A stretch of DNA of 64,000 bases from Ga0077555 sp963746315 (GTDB lineage: Bacteria; Pseudomonadota; Alphaproteobacteria; Rhizobiales; Hyphomicrobiaceae), in assembly GCA_963746315.1 (NCBI GenBank), contig CAVVAR010000004.1:62001-126000 (forward strand). The letters are read 5' to 3'. The notes beneath the pieces are model-generated. The model saw nothing but the letters and a program-made list of their open reading frames with translations. It ran no database searches and was not told the DNA's origin. Each line of letters starts with the position of its first letter. Positions within the stretch are counted from its first letter, which is position 1. A program made the translations under genes and the position numbers. Shown one piece after another: positions 17,308 through 27,413 of this stretch.

Positions 17308-19050
17308 ATGACGTATGACTTCATCATCGTCGGCGGCGGCTCAGCTGGCTCCGTCCTCGCCAATCGCCTCTCGGCGCGCTCGTCGAACAAGGTGCTGCTG
17401 CTGGAAGCGGGACCCGACACGCCGCACGGCAAGGTGCCGGCGGAGATCCTCGACAGCTACCCGGGTACCGCCTACTTCGACCCGCGCTTCCACTGGACAG
17501 AGTTGAAGGTCCGTACCGAGGTCGTCTCCCACAACAATCCGGACGAGGCTTCGAAGCCACCGCTCCGCAAGTACGAGCAGGCGCGCGTCCTGGGCGGCGG
17601 CTCATCGATCAACGGGCAGCTCGCCAATCGTGGCGCCCCGACCGACTTCGACATCTGGGAGGAGCGCGGGGCCAAAGGCTGGGGCTGGGACGACGTGCTG
17701 CCTTACTTCAAGAAGGTCGAGCGCGACATGGATTTCGACGGCCCCTTCCATGGCAAGGAGGGCCGCATTCCCGTCCGCCGCATCTTTCCGGACTTGTGGA
17801 GCGGACATGCCAAGGCCTCAGGCAAGGCGTTCGAGGAGGCGGGCTTCGCGTACATCCCGGACCAGAACGGCGAGTTCAAGGACGGCTACTTTCCGCTGAC
17901 GATCTCGAACGCCTTCGAGCGGCGCGTCTCGGCCGCCATCGGCTATCTCGATCCAGCGACGCGCATGAGACCCAACCTCGAGCTATCGACCGAGACGGTA
18001 GTCTCCGAGCTGCTGTTCGAGGGCAACACATGCGTCGGCGTCAAGGCGCGCGTGAAGGGGCGGCCGCAGGAGTTCCGCGCCAAGGAAGTCATCCTTTCGT
18101 CCGGCGCCATCCATTCCCCGGCTCACTTGATGCGCGCCGGAATTGGGCCGGTTGGACACCTGAAGGATCTGGGGATCGAGGTGCGCGCGGCCCTGGCCGG
18201 CGTCGGCCAGCAACTCATGGACCACCCATCCATCGCCGTGTCGGCCTATCTGAAGAAGCACGGCCGCATGAACGACTTCACCCGCCGCCACCTGCTGGTA
18301 GGCTTGCGCTACTCGTCCAACCTCGACGGCATTCCGCCCGGAGACATGTTCGCGGCCGCGGTCACCAAATCGGCGTGGCATGCGGTCGGTGAGCGCATCG
18401 CGTCCTTCATAATCTTCGTCAATCGCACTTGTTCGGAGAAGGGGGAGGTCAAGCTCACGTCCAAGGACTTTCGCGAGGAGCCACTGGTCGAGTTCAACCT
18501 GTTGTCCGACCGGCGCGACCTCGACCGCTTGATGACCGGGTTCCGGATGATGGGACGCCTCTACGGCACGCCCGTCATGCAGGATTTAACCACCGATCCG
18601 TTCCCCGCGACCTACTCGGATCGCGTGCGAGCGCTAGGCATCGTCAACGCGAAGAACAAGCTGATCACGCAGGTCGCGGGTCGCCTGATGGACGGACCGC
18701 AGGCGCTGCGCAGCTACCTGATCAACAACGTCATCACTGAAGGCTTTACCTTCGAGCAGTGCATGACCGACGACGACGCGCTGGAGGCGTTCGTGCGCAA
18801 AGCCACGATCGGCGTGTGGCATGCGTCCTGTTCGTGCCGGATGGGAGCCGACGGAGATCCGATGGCGGTGACCGATAATCGCGGCCGCGTTCGCGGCGGC
18901 ATCCGGGGCCTGCGCGTGGTCGATGCCTCGATCTTCCCCATCGTGCCGTGTGCGAACACCAACTTCCCGACGCTGATGACCGCCGAGAAGATCGCCGACG
19001 CGATCCTGGAGGAGCAGACCGCAGGGGTTGGACGCGTCGCCGCGGTATGA
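17308..19050 (+). CDS. GMC-family FAD oxidoreductase (choline/alcohol dehydrogenase-like)
   Basis: Glucose-methanol-choline family flavoprotein oxidising an alcohol. It has 580 residues and starts MTYDFIIVGGGSAGSVLANRLS (ADP-binding fold). GMC signature 1 includes KYEQARVLGGGSSINGQLANRG and signature 2 includes ILSSGAIHSPAHLMRAGIGP. The catalytic His/Asn pair is in GVWHASCSCRMG and VPCANTNFPTLMTAEKIAD. The sequence is closest in pattern to choline-dehydrogenase-like members, but with no betaine genes nearby the substrate is left open. The ribosome-binding site is AGGAG about 12 nt upstream. It is a monocistronic-looking gene. Confidence 0.94.
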   Translation: MTYDFIIVGGGSAGSVLANRLSARSSNKVLLLEAGPDTPHGKVPAEILDSYPGTAYFDPRFHWTELKVRTEVVSHNNPDEASKPPLRKYEQARVLGGGSSINGQLANRGAPTDFDIWEERGAKGWGWDDVLPYFKKVERDMDFDGPFHGKEGRIPVRRIFPDLWSGHAKASGKAFEEAGFAYIPDQNGEFKDGYFPLTISNAFERRVSAAIGYLDPATRMRPNLELSTETVVSELLFEGNTCVGVKARVKGRPQEFRAKEVILSSGAIHSPAHLMRAGIGPVGHLKDLGIEVRAALAGVGQQLMDHPSIAVSAYLKKHGRMNDFTRRHLLVGLRYSSNLDGIPPGDMFAAAVTKSAWHAVGERIASFIIFVNRTCSEKGEVKLTSKDFREEPLVEFNLLSDRRDLDRLMTGFRMMGRLYGTPVMQDLTTDPFPATYSDRVRALGIVNAKNKLITQVAGRLMDGPQALRSYLINNVITEGFTFEQCMTDDDALEAFVRKATIGVWHASCSCRMGADGDPMAVTDNRGRVRGGIRGLRVVDASIFPIVPCANTNFPTLMTAEKIADAILEEQTAGVGRVAAV

Positions 19051-19099
19051 TCCGGACGACCGTCAGGCCGTCGCAACCACAACCCCGTCGTCGGAGATC

Positions 19100-19423
19100 T
19101 CAGGCGCCGGGCGTCGGGATCGGCAGCGGGAACCACTTCGGCTGCCACCAGTGGAGCGCCATCTGGACCGTGCCGGGCGCGATGAGATAGGCGATACCGA
19201 ACAACGCCACGACGGCCACCAGCAAGATCAGGATCGTACCCGACAAGGGCACGCGATAGCTGAGGCCGGTCCCGGGAATGCCGACCGTGACCATCCTCCT
19301 GCCAGTGGAGCCGACATTGATCGTCGCGCCCTTGCCGCCGACGCTGGCGCTGATGCCCGACTTCGACAGGTTGATGTAGACGCCGGGGAAGATTTTGATT
19401 CGTCTCTGGAAGCGAAGGCCCAT
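19100..19423 (-). CDS. DUF4236 domain membrane protein
   Basis: A 107-residue protein of unknown function. The N-terminal 45 residues (GLRFQRRIKIFPGVYINLSKSGISASVGG, GATINVGSTG) are the DUF4236 domain. A single transmembrane helix follows (about 60-82, LSGTILILLVAVVALFGIAY), then a short Trp/Pro-rich tail. It is encoded between convergent genes and has no informative neighbours. Confidence 0.88.
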   Translation of the reverse strand: MGLRFQRRIKIFPGVYINLSKSGISASVGGKGATINVGSTGRRMVTVGIPGTGLSYRVPLSGTILILLVAVVALFGIAYLIAPGTVQMALHWWQPKWFPLPIPTPGA

Positions 19424-19522
19424 GGCTCACCTTTCCGGTGCTCGTGTGGAAGGACGCCTACCCCGTTTCGACTCGCGTTTTAGTGCGCCTTGGCGCCTGC
19501 CGCAACACGCAACCGGCCTATG

Positions 19523-20956
19523 CTACGGCTTGAACCCGAAGAGATTTCCGAAACGCCTGAGCTTATCCTTGACCTGCCCCACGGGTGAGTTCCGCGTAGC
19601 AAGGCGCTCGGCGGCAGACTCGGCATCCACCGTCACCGCGTACTTGTCCCGGTTGGCCACGTCTGCGGCAATGGCGGCGGTCCGCTCGGCATCGGTCAGC
19701 GGGCCGACCCGCGACATCGGCGGCCGGATCAGAGTGCGCTGAACGACCGACGGCTCACCCTTGTTGTGGAGCACCGAAACGAGCGCCTCGCCGACCTTCA
19801 GCTCCTGGATCACGCGCTGAGTGTCGAGCGCAGGGTTCGGCCGGAATGTTTCGGCGGCGGCGCGAACCGCGGCTTGCTCCCTCGGTGTAAAGGCGCGGAG
19901 CGCGTGCTGTATGCGGTTGCCGAGCTGCGCCGAGACGCGATCCGGCACGTCGGCCGGGCTCTGCGTCACATAGTATACGCCGACGCCCTTCGAGCGGATG
20001 AGGCGCGTCACCCGCTCGATCTGCTCCAGCACGGCCTTTGGCGCATCGTTGAACAGGAGATGCGCCTCGTCGAATAGGAAGACGAGCTCAGGCTTCTCCG
20101 GATCACCGATCTCCGGCAGCTTCTCGAACAACTCCGCAAGCATCCAGAGCAGGAACGTCGAATAGAGCTTCGGCGTCTCCATCAGCTTTTCGGCCGCGAG
20201 AATGTTGATCACGCCCTGCCCGTCAGGCGTCACCCTCATGAGATCGGCGATATCGAGCGCGGGCTCGCCGAAAAACTTCTCCGCACCTTGCTGCTCGAGC
20301 ACCAGAAGACGCCGCTGGATCACCCCCACTGTCTGGGGCGCGATGTTGCCGTACTTCGACCGGAGTTCCCCCGCGCGCTGCCCGATCTCGTCGATCACGG
20401 CGCGAAGATCCTTCAAGTCCTTGATGGACATATTTGCATCGCCGGCCTCGCGCTCGTCCTGCGTCCAGCGGAAGGCAATATTCAGCACGCCCTCCTGTGG
20501 CTCGGTGAGATCGAGCAGCCGCGACAAAAGAACGGGTCCCATGCCGTCGATGGTCGCGCGCACGGGATGGCCACGCTCGCCGAGCACATCCCAGAACGCC
20601 ACGGGGAACGCGGCGTTGCCGTATCCGACGAGGCCCATCTCCTCGGCGCGCGCGACGAGCGGACGCTTCCTCGTACCTTTGACAGCGAGACCGGAAAGGT
20701 CGCCTTTGATGTCGGCTGCGAACACCGGCACGCCAGCAGCGGAGAAGCCTTCGGCAAGCACCTGCAGGGTCACCGTCTTGCCGGTTCCCGTCGCGCCGGT
20801 CACCAGACCGTGTCGGTTGGCGAGCTTGAGTTCGATCATCTCGGGGACGAGATCGCGGCCCTGGCGGCTGATCCCCAGAAGAACTGCGCCGTCCTGGACG
20901 TAGTCCTTCGGGTCGCCGCCCGGAGCCGGCATCTCGTCGCTGGTCGTCTCGGACAT
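19523..20956 (-). CDS. HerA-like ATPase (DUF853 / helicase HerA-like C-terminal)
   Basis: A 477-residue P-loop ATPase of the HerA/FtsK superfamily, DUF853 group. Start chosen at ATG 20956 (MSETTSDEMPAPGG). Walker A is GATGTGKTVTLQVLAEGF (about 53-60) and Walker B is ELVFLFDEAHLLF. GVYYVTQSPADVPDRVSAQLGNRIQHALRAFTP resembles the sensor/arginine-finger region. Members are predicted DNA translocases, commonly single genes in proteobacteria without proven function. No NurA nuclease gene is adjacent, so the archaeal-type end-resection role is not claimed. Confidence 0.9.
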   Translation of the reverse strand: MSETTSDEMPAPGGDPKDYVQDGAVLLGISRQGRDLVPEMIELKLANRHGLVTGATGTGKTVTLQVLAEGFSAAGVPVFAADIKGDLSGLAVKGTRKRPLVARAEEMGLVGYGNAAFPVAFWDVLGERGHPVRATIDGMGPVLLSRLLDLTEPQEGVLNIAFRWTQDEREAGDANMSIKDLKDLRAVIDEIGQRAGELRSKYGNIAPQTVGVIQRRLLVLEQQGAEKFFGEPALDIADLMRVTPDGQGVINILAAEKLMETPKLYSTFLLWMLAELFEKLPEIGDPEKPELVFLFDEAHLLFNDAPKAVLEQIERVTRLIRSKGVGVYYVTQSPADVPDRVSAQLGNRIQHALRAFTPREQAAVRAAAETFRPNPALDTQRVIQELKVGEALVSVLHNKGEPSVVQRTLIRPPMSRVGPLTDAERTAAIAADVANRDKYAVTVDAESAAERLATRNSPVGQVKDKLRRFGNLFGFKP

Positions 20957-21193
20957 GAGGCTCGATCTCCTGGCCGGCTGCAGGCGCACCCTCGCGCATC
21001 GAATCGGAGCGCGTGCCTGGGTTGTGTCTGCCGCCAACTGGGCTGGTATGCAAACACCTCCGGCGTCGGGCAGTAGGAACAACACTTACCACTGCCTCGG
21101 AGCGCGCTCCACATGTAGCGCAGCCCGCCACGCAAAAGCGCACGCCGGGCGAGGCGTTCTCAGCTGCGCGACAAATCATGCAAAGCTCGTCGG

Positions 21194-21697
21194 CTACCCA
21201 GTCAGGGTCGTGTCACCGATGCTCGCGAGCGTGCGAAGCGCGAGCCTGATCGCGGCGCGGATCGCACCGTCACAAATTTCGTCGCGGTCGCCGGAAAGCC
21301 TCAGCTCCTGTGCGACCGCGACGTCATGCGCGGCAGCTGCGACGAAGACGAGCCCAACTGGATTGCCATCCTCGTCTGGGGCAGGACCCGCAACGCCCGT
21401 GACGGCCAAAGCCACGTCAGCCGGGCTGCGAGCCAGGGCCCCACAGGCCATACTGATGGCCACGAGTGCGGACACCGCGGATTGGCTTTGCAGCAGTTGT
21501 TGCGGCACGCCGACCGCAGCGGTCTTCTGAGCCTTGGTGTAGACCACGAAGCCGCCGTGGAACGTGGAGCCCGCCCCGATCTGGCGGGCCAGCCGAACGG
21601 CCAGGGCACCGGCGGTGCACGATTCGATCGTGACCACCGCCTTGCCGCCCCTCTCGAGGGCACGAATGAGCTGGGCTGCACCGTCGTCGGTGTCCAC
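21194..21697 (-). CDS. CinA-like C-terminal domain amidohydrolase
   Basis: A 167-residue stand-alone CinA C-terminal (PncC-type) domain, predicted to deamidate nicotinamide mononucleotide in pyridine-nucleotide recycling. Conserved segments are TIESCTAGALAVRLA, STFHGGFVVYTKAQKTAAVGVP, SAVSALVAISMACGAL and ALAVTGVAGPAPDEDGNPVGLVFVA. The length is that of the isolated domain. It begins 15 bp after the manganese catalase stop on the same strand, so the two are probably co-transcribed. Confidence 0.88.
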   Translation of the reverse strand: MDTDDGAAQLIRALERGGKAVVTIESCTAGALAVRLARQIGAGSTFHGGFVVYTKAQKTAAVGVPQQLLQSQSAVSALVAISMACGALARSPADVALAVTGVAGPAPDEDGNPVGLVFVAAAAHDVAVAQELRLSGDRDEICDGAIRAAIRLALRTLASIGDTTLTG

Positions 21698-21712
21698 GCG
21701 GCCGCCCTCGCC

Positions 21713-22663
21713 TCAGAACGTCAACGCCTGCCGCTTTGACCGCGGAACCGTGGCCTCATCGGAACGCTGCGAGGAGAGCTGCTGATCCATGCGCTCGACG
21801 TCGCGCATCGACCTCTCCGAGCCGAGTATTTCCTGCTCGGTGAGACCCTCGGTCTCCCGAACATGGCGGATCGGATCGTCGATGAACGCCCACTCGCCCT
21901 GGTCCCACGGACCTGGACCGTCGTTCCAGGGACCGCGCGTCCGGCCGTCGCCTCGCCTGCTGCCGCCAGGCTCGTCCTGGGACATGTTGAAATAGGTATG
22001 CGTGAAACGGGGATCTCCCTGCAGCACGCCTGGCGGAAAATTCGGCTGGATGGTGTCGAGCGCTGCCGAGAACATCTGGAAATGTGCGATCTCACGCGTC
22101 ATTAAGAACCGCAGACTGTCGCGAACAAGCTCGTCATCGGTAAACTGCATCAGGTATTCATAGACGATCTTCGCTCGGCTCTCGGCGGCGATGTTGGATC
22201 TGAGATCGACGGTCAGGTCGCCGTTGGCATTGACGAAACTGCCGCTCCACGGCGTCCCGACCGAGTCGGTCACCGTCGGACCGCCGCCCGAGAGAACGAG
22301 GAACTGCGGGTTGGTCAGCGCCTCGTGGATGAAAGCTTCCTTCCCGGCCTTGCCGTTCATGACATGAGCGAGGCTCGAGCGCTCGACCGCATTCTTCATC
22401 TCCGGATTGACGCCGTCCAGCAGGAGAGTGATCAAAGCTCCAACGATCTCGAGGTGACTGAACTCCTCGGTCGCGATGTCCATCAGGAGATCATACTTCT
22501 CGGGATAGGCGCGGCGGACGGTGAAAGCCTGGGTGAAGTACTGCATCGCCGCCTTCAGCTCGCCATTGCCGCCGCCGAACTGCTCGAGCAGCAACCGGGC
22601 GAAGCGGGGATCGGGCTCGCTCACGCGGACATCGAACTGCAATTCCTTGACGTGGTGGAACAT
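21713..22663 (-). CDS. Manganese catalase family protein
   Basis: Non-haem dimanganese catalase, disproportionating hydrogen peroxide. ATG 22663 (MFHHVKELQFDV) follows AGGAG; the upstream open frame is not conserved. The 316-residue four-helix-bundle protein shows the expected ligands: Glu35 (GGNGELKAAM), Glu67 and His70 (MDIATEEFSHLEIVG), a Glu in NIAAESRAKIVYEYL and a His in MTREIAHFQMF. The C-terminal third is a Gly/Arg/Asp-rich extension typical of the family. A CinA-like gene follows after 15 bp. Confidence 0.95.
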   Translation of the reverse strand: MFHHVKELQFDVRVSEPDPRFARLLLEQFGGGNGELKAAMQYFTQAFTVRRAYPEKYDLLMDIATEEFSHLEIVGALITLLLDGVNPEMKNAVERSSLAHVMNGKAGKEAFIHEALTNPQFLVLSGGGPTVTDSVGTPWSGSFVNANGDLTVDLRSNIAAESRAKIVYEYLMQFTDDELVRDSLRFLMTREIAHFQMFSAALDTIQPNFPPGVLQGDPRFTHTYFNMSQDEPGGSRRGDGRTRGPWNDGPGPWDQGEWAFIDDPIRHVRETEGLTEQEILGSERSMRDVERMDQQLSSQRSDEATVPRSKRQALTF

Positions 22664-22823
22664 ATCTGGCGCTCCTGGGCCGGGTTGCGACTTCGAGGCC
22701 AACTCGGCCGCACCTGCGAAGTTCCCCGTTCTGCGCCACCTTGCGACACGCCCTGGTGCCTCCCCTGACGGCAACCTATGATGCCGCCTGGATCACCCCT
22801 TATTCCTTCCGGAGCCCGCCCAA

Positions 22824-24618
22824 ATGGCCAACATCAACGCCGGCCCCTTCACCACGCGCCCCGAGATCGACGGCACGTTCGGCGTCGTCGCCACGACCCA
22901 CTGGATCGCGACGGCCGTTGCGATGGGCATCCTCGAGAAAGGCGGCAACGCCTTCGATGCCGGCATCGCGGCCGCATTCACATTGCAAGTCGTCGAGCCG
23001 CATCTGTGCGGCCCTGGCGGCGACGTCCCCGTGATGGTCTTCGATCAGCGCAAAGGTAAGCCCGAGGTCATCTGCGGCCAGGGTCCGGCCCCCGCAGGAG
23101 CCACCATCGCGCACTACCGCGACCATCTCGGGCTCGACATCATTCCCGGCACAGGTCTCCTGGCGCCCTGCATTCCCGGCACCTTCGAGACTTACATGAT
23201 GGTGCTTCGCGACTACGGCACGATGCGCCTCCGCGATGTCCTGGAGCCGTCGATCGGATACGCGCTCGGCGGCCATCCCATCGTGGAGCGGGCCTGCGTC
23301 ACCATCCAGACGGTCAAGCAGCTGTTCCAGGAGCATTGGCCGACGTCGGCCGCCGTATATTTGACCGGCGGCGACATCCCGCCGCCCGGCACTTTGTTCC
23401 GCAATCCGCAGCACGCCGAGACCTACCTGCGCATCCTTGCCGAGGCAGAGTTCGGGCGGCGGCGATCGCGAGGCCGAGATCGCGGGGGCGCGCGGCGCCT
23501 GGAGCCAGGGCTTCGTCGCCGAGGCCATCGACCAGTTCTGCCGCACGCAGGAGGTGATGGACGTCTCCGGTCGGCGCCACAAAGGCGTGCTGACCGGCCA
23601 GGACATGGCCACATGGCTGCCGACCATCGAGGCACCCGTCTCGCTCGACTACGGCCGCTTCACCCTTCTGAAGCCCGGTCCGTGGACGCAGGCGCCGGCC
23701 ATGCTGCAGACCCTCGCCATCCTCAAGGGGTTCGAGCTCGAGCGTCTCTCGGCGACCGACCCCGATTTCATCCACTTGTGGATCGAGGCTGCCAAGCTCG
23801 CATACGCCGACCGCGAGTCGTTCTACGGCGATCCCAAATTCGCCGATGTACCAATGGAGACGCTGCTGTCCGAGCGCTACAACAACGACCGGCGCCGGCA
23901 GATAACGCAATGGGCCAACATGGAGCAGCGCCCCGGCGTGATCGAGGGGTTCGGCGGCAAGGTGATCGTGAAGGAGGCACCGAAGGGGGCCTTCGCCGGG
24001 GCGGGCGAGCCGACCGTCGGCAAGATGGGCGAGAGCCGCGGCGACACCGTCCACATCGACATCATCGACAAGGCCGGCAACATGTTCACGGCCACCCCCT
24101 CCGGTGGCTGGCTGCAATCGTCACCGGTCATTCCGGCACTCGGCTGGCCGCTCGGGTCGCGCGCGCAGATGTTCTGGCTCGACGAGAGCCATCCTGGCGC
24201 GCTGATGCCCGGGAAGCGGCCGCGCTCGACCTTGTCGGTCGGCATGGCGATGCGTGACGGCCAACCGTACATGATCTGGGGCACGCCCGGTGGCGACCAG
24301 CAGGACCAGTGGAACTCGCAACTCTTCCTCCGGCACGCCCACTTCTGCATGAATTTGCAGGAAGCGATCGATGCCCCCGCCTGGCACATCGAGCACTTCC
24401 CGGGCTCGTTCTGGCCCCGCGCGGCGCGTCCCGGCGTGGTGGTGATAGAGGGCCGCGTGCCCGCCGCAACCATCAAGGAGCTCGAGCGCCGCGGCCACAA
24501 GGTCGAGATCGGACCGGATTGGTCTGAAGGCCGTCTCACCGCCGCCTCTCAGGAGGGCGTGCGCCGTAAGGCAGCCGCCAATCCGCGCGGCATGCAGGGC
24601 TACGCGGCAGGACGCTGA
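22824..24618 (+). pseudogene. Gamma-glutamyltransferase family, broken by a +1 frameshift
   Basis: Ntn-hydrolase family protein of the gamma-glutamyltranspeptidase type. The first frame (22824 to about 23455) encodes the N-terminal part: FGVVATTHWIATAVAMGILEKGGNAFDAGIAAAF, then ending ILAEAE. Homology continues in the next frame from about 23454 (GGDREAEIAGARGAWSQGFV) to the stop at 24618, with GDTVHIDIIDKAGNMFTATPSGGW around the autoprocessing Thr. The two parts abut without missing sequence, so one extra base in the G-rich TTCGGGCGGCGGCG (about 23451-23464) explains the break. Together they give about 597 residues, a normal length. It is either a recent pseudogene or a sequence error. Confidence 0.85.
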
Positions 24619-24819
24619 CATGCGCCGCCTTGCCTCTTCTGGCAGACGCTACGCTTCGGCGCGGGACAGTTATGCACCGCGGCGCTCCGTGCTCGGTTGG
24701 ACTTGCCCCCCCGTTAGGTTAACATGCACGGCGGGTGGCACGGTCGCCTGCCACATTTCGCACACGTTGGAGTCATAGAGGCGGCAAGGGGCGCACTCGG
24801 GCCGCCGGGGACCAGAGTC

Positions 24820-25527
24820 ATGAATCAAAAGAGCACGATCGCTCTCGTCGACGACGAGCGGAACATTCTTGCATCCTTGCGCATGGCGCTGGAGGCCGAG
24901 GGCTTCAAAGTCCGCACCTACGGCGACGGCGCAGCCGCTCTCGAGGCCCTTACCGAGGAGCCGGCCGACCTCGGAATTTTCGACATCAAGATGCCGAAGA
25001 TGGACGGGATGGAGCTGCTGCGGCGCATGCGCCAGCAGTCGGACATGCCGGTCATCTTCCTGACCTCGAAGGACGAGGAGATCGACGAGCTGTTCGGCCT
25101 GAAGATGGGCGCGGACGATTACATCGCCAAGCCCTTCTCGCAGCGCCTCGTCGTCGAGCGCGTAAAGGCTGTGCTGCGCCGGTTCCAGCCGAAGGAAGGC
25201 CAGGCGCCGCAGACCGAGGCCGCCCGCATCGTCGAGCGCGGTAAGCTGAAGCTCGATCCCGAGCGCCACACCTGCCACTGGGACCAGAAGGCGGTCACCC
25301 TGACCGTCACCGAGTTCCTGATCCTCCAGGCCCTCGCGCAGCGGCCGGGCGTGGTCAAGACCCGCGATGCGCTGATGGATGCCGCCTACGACGATCAGGT
25401 CTACGTCGACGACCGCACGATCGATAGCCACATCAAGCGCCTGCGCAAGAAGTTCAAGGTCGTCGACGACGATTTTGACGTGATCGAGACGCTGTATGGG
25501 GTTGGCTATCGCTTCAAGGAGGCCTGA
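24820..25527 (+). CDS. chvI: Response regulator ChvI
   Basis: OmpR/PhoB-type transcriptional regulator of the ChvG-ChvI system controlling envelope, acid-stress and symbiosis/virulence genes in Hyphomicrobiales. ATG 24820 (MNQKSTIALVDDERNIL) gives 235 residues. The receiver domain is 1-120, with Asp11/Asp12, phosphoacceptor Asp55 (GIFDIKMPKMDGM) and the Lys in IAKPFS. The winged-helix DNA-binding domain is about 135-235, with VTEFLILQALAQRPG and DDRTIDSHIKRLRKKF. The gene starts a cluster with chvG, hprK, an EIIA gene and ptsH, an order strongly conserved in the group. Transcription probably begins in the 200-bp gap upstream. Confidence 0.96.
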   Translation: MNQKSTIALVDDERNILASLRMALEAEGFKVRTYGDGAAALEALTEEPADLGIFDIKMPKMDGMELLRRMRQQSDMPVIFLTSKDEEIDELFGLKMGADDYIAKPFSQRLVVERVKAVLRRFQPKEGQAPQTEAARIVERGKLKLDPERHTCHWDQKAVTLTVTEFLILQALAQRPGVVKTRDALMDAAYDDQVYVDDRTIDSHIKRLRKKFKVVDDDFDVIETLYGVGYRFKEA

Positions 25528-25543
25528 GCGGGGGCGCCGGCCG

Positions 25544-27412
25544 ATGGCCATCGATTGGAACCACGTATCGGCCTTACGCGAAAAGGCAGGCGAGCGCCTT
25601 ATCGGTGCCAAGACCGCGCACGTGCTATCGATGCTCGGCGAGGCCTACCGATGGACGGCCGCGCAACTTGCGCGCACTCGCATCGTGCGCTTCTTCGCGC
25701 AATCGCTCGCCCGCCGGATCTTCTTCTCGAACGTCGTCGGCCTGGTCGTGCTGCTCTTCGGTATCTTCTGGGTGTCCCAGCAGCACGCTTTGCTGATCAC
25801 TGCGAAGCGCGAAAGCCTGCGCGTACAGGCTGAGATCATTGCGGCGGCGATCGCCGCCAACGCCTCCGTCTCGACCAACGACATCACCTTCGACCCAGGT
25901 CGCCAACCGGAGGTCGAGGCCGTCAAGGCACCATTCCGCGACGACGCGTTCGCGGCTCTCGACGACCTCGAGTTGTCGATCCGTCCCGATCAGGTCGGAC
26001 CGGTCATTCGCAAGCTCATCCAGCCCGTGCACAACACGCGGGCCCGCATCTACGACCGTGAAGGCGAGCTGGTGGTCGATACGCATCGCGTGGAGGCCAA
26101 GACACCACCGCCGAAGCTCGATGCGAACGGCGAGCCGATCAGGGAGAAGCTCCGCGTCAAGACCAACTGGCTGCGCTTGCTGTCATGGTTCGATGCGACG
26201 GACCTACCGATCTATTATGAGATCGGTGCCGCCAACGGCACCTACTACCCGGAGGTCCGCCAGGCGTTGCGCGGTGCCAAGCCGTTGCCGATGCTGCTGA
26301 TGAACGAGGATAATCATCAGATCGTATCGCTGGCGGTGCCGATCCAGCGGCGCAACGCCACGCTCGGCGCGCTGTTGCTCTCGACGCGCCCAGGCGAGAT
26401 CGACCACATTCTGACCCGCGAGCGCTGGATCTTCCTTTCGGTGGCAACCATGGCGCTGTTGACGACCCTCGCCGCCTCGTTCCAGCTCAACCGCTCGATC
26501 GCAGAGCCTGTCCGCCGCCTGTCCGCCGCCGCCGACCATGTGAGCAAGAGCATCAACGCTCGCGCCGAGCTTCCGGACTACTCGCTCCGCCAGGACGAGG
26601 TCGGCAAAATGGCCAGCGCCTTCCGTCAAATGACGAGCACTCTTTACCGGCGCATCGAGGCGAGCGAGAAGTTCGCGGCCGACGTCGCGCACGAGCTGAA
26701 GAACCCGCTCACAGCGGCCCGGTCGACTGCGGAATCGATGACCTATGCGCGGACCCCTGAGCAGCGTGAGGAGTTGGCCCGCCAGATCCAGGAGGAGCTC
26801 AAGCGGCTCAATCGGCTCATCACGGATGTCGCCAACGCATCCCGCCTCGACGCCGAACTCGCCCGGCAGGAAACCGAAGTCCTCGATCTGGGACAGGCCC
26901 TTTCTGGCCTGGTGGACGTTCTCGGTGACATCCATGGCCAGGAGGGACGCACGGTAACCCTCGAGATCATGCCCAAGCCGAACCGCGACAAACGCCATCT
27001 GGTGAAAGGCCACGAGGGACGCCTTGGACAGGTCGTCACCAACCTGATCGACAATGCAGCCTCGTTCTCCCCAACGGGTGGCAGGGTCGTTGCCCGACTG
27101 AGGACCATCGGCAACGAGGTCGAGCTGTCGGTGGAGGACGACGGTCCAGGCATGCCCGAGGACAAGCTGGAAGCGGTCTTCGCCCGTTTTTACTCCGACC
27201 GGCCTCAGAGCGACGGCACGATCGGCAAGAATTCGGGACTGGGCCTCAGCATCTCGCGCGAGATCGTCCACGCCCATGGCGGTCGCATCTGGGCCGAAAA
27301 CCGGCGCGGTCCTCCGGGTGTGGATGGCGAGCCGGGTCCCATAACGGGCGCTCGCTTTGTCGTCCGCTTGCCGGTGGCTATCGGGATTGGGCAGGTTCGT
27401 CCGGAGGCCTAG
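25544..27412 (+). CDS. chvG: Sensor histidine kinase ChvG
   Basis: Membrane sensor kinase phosphorylating ChvI. ATG 25544 (MAIDWNHVSALREKAG) yields 622 residues. An N-terminal cytoplasmic tail is followed by TM1 (about 60-78), a large periplasmic domain (about 80-293), TM2 (about 295-312) and HAMP. The dimerisation domain carries His383 in FAADVAHELKNPLTAARS. The HATPase domain has N box NLIDNAASFSP, DDGPGMP and GLGLSISREIVHAHGG. It begins 16 bp after chvI and is followed 1 bp later by hprK, so the cluster is an operon. Confidence 0.96.
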   Translation: MAIDWNHVSALREKAGERLIGAKTAHVLSMLGEAYRWTAAQLARTRIVRFFAQSLARRIFFSNVVGLVVLLFGIFWVSQQHALLITAKRESLRVQAEIIAAAIAANASVSTNDITFDPGRQPEVEAVKAPFRDDAFAALDDLELSIRPDQVGPVIRKLIQPVHNTRARIYDREGELVVDTHRVEAKTPPPKLDANGEPIREKLRVKTNWLRLLSWFDATDLPIYYEIGAANGTYYPEVRQALRGAKPLPMLLMNEDNHQIVSLAVPIQRRNATLGALLLSTRPGEIDHILTRERWIFLSVATMALLTTLAASFQLNRSIAEPVRRLSAAADHVSKSINARAELPDYSLRQDEVGKMASAFRQMTSTLYRRIEASEKFAADVAHELKNPLTAARSTAESMTYARTPEQREELARQIQEELKRLNRLITDVANASRLDAELARQETEVLDLGQALSGLVDVLGDIHGQEGRTVTLEIMPKPNRDKRHLVKGHEGRLGQVVTNLIDNAASFSPTGGRVVARLRTIGNEVELSVEDDGPGMPEDKLEAVFARFYSDRPQSDGTIGKNSGLGLSISREIVHAHGGRIWAENRRGPPGVDGEPGPITGARFVVRLPVAIGIGQVRPEA

Positions 27413-27413
27413 C

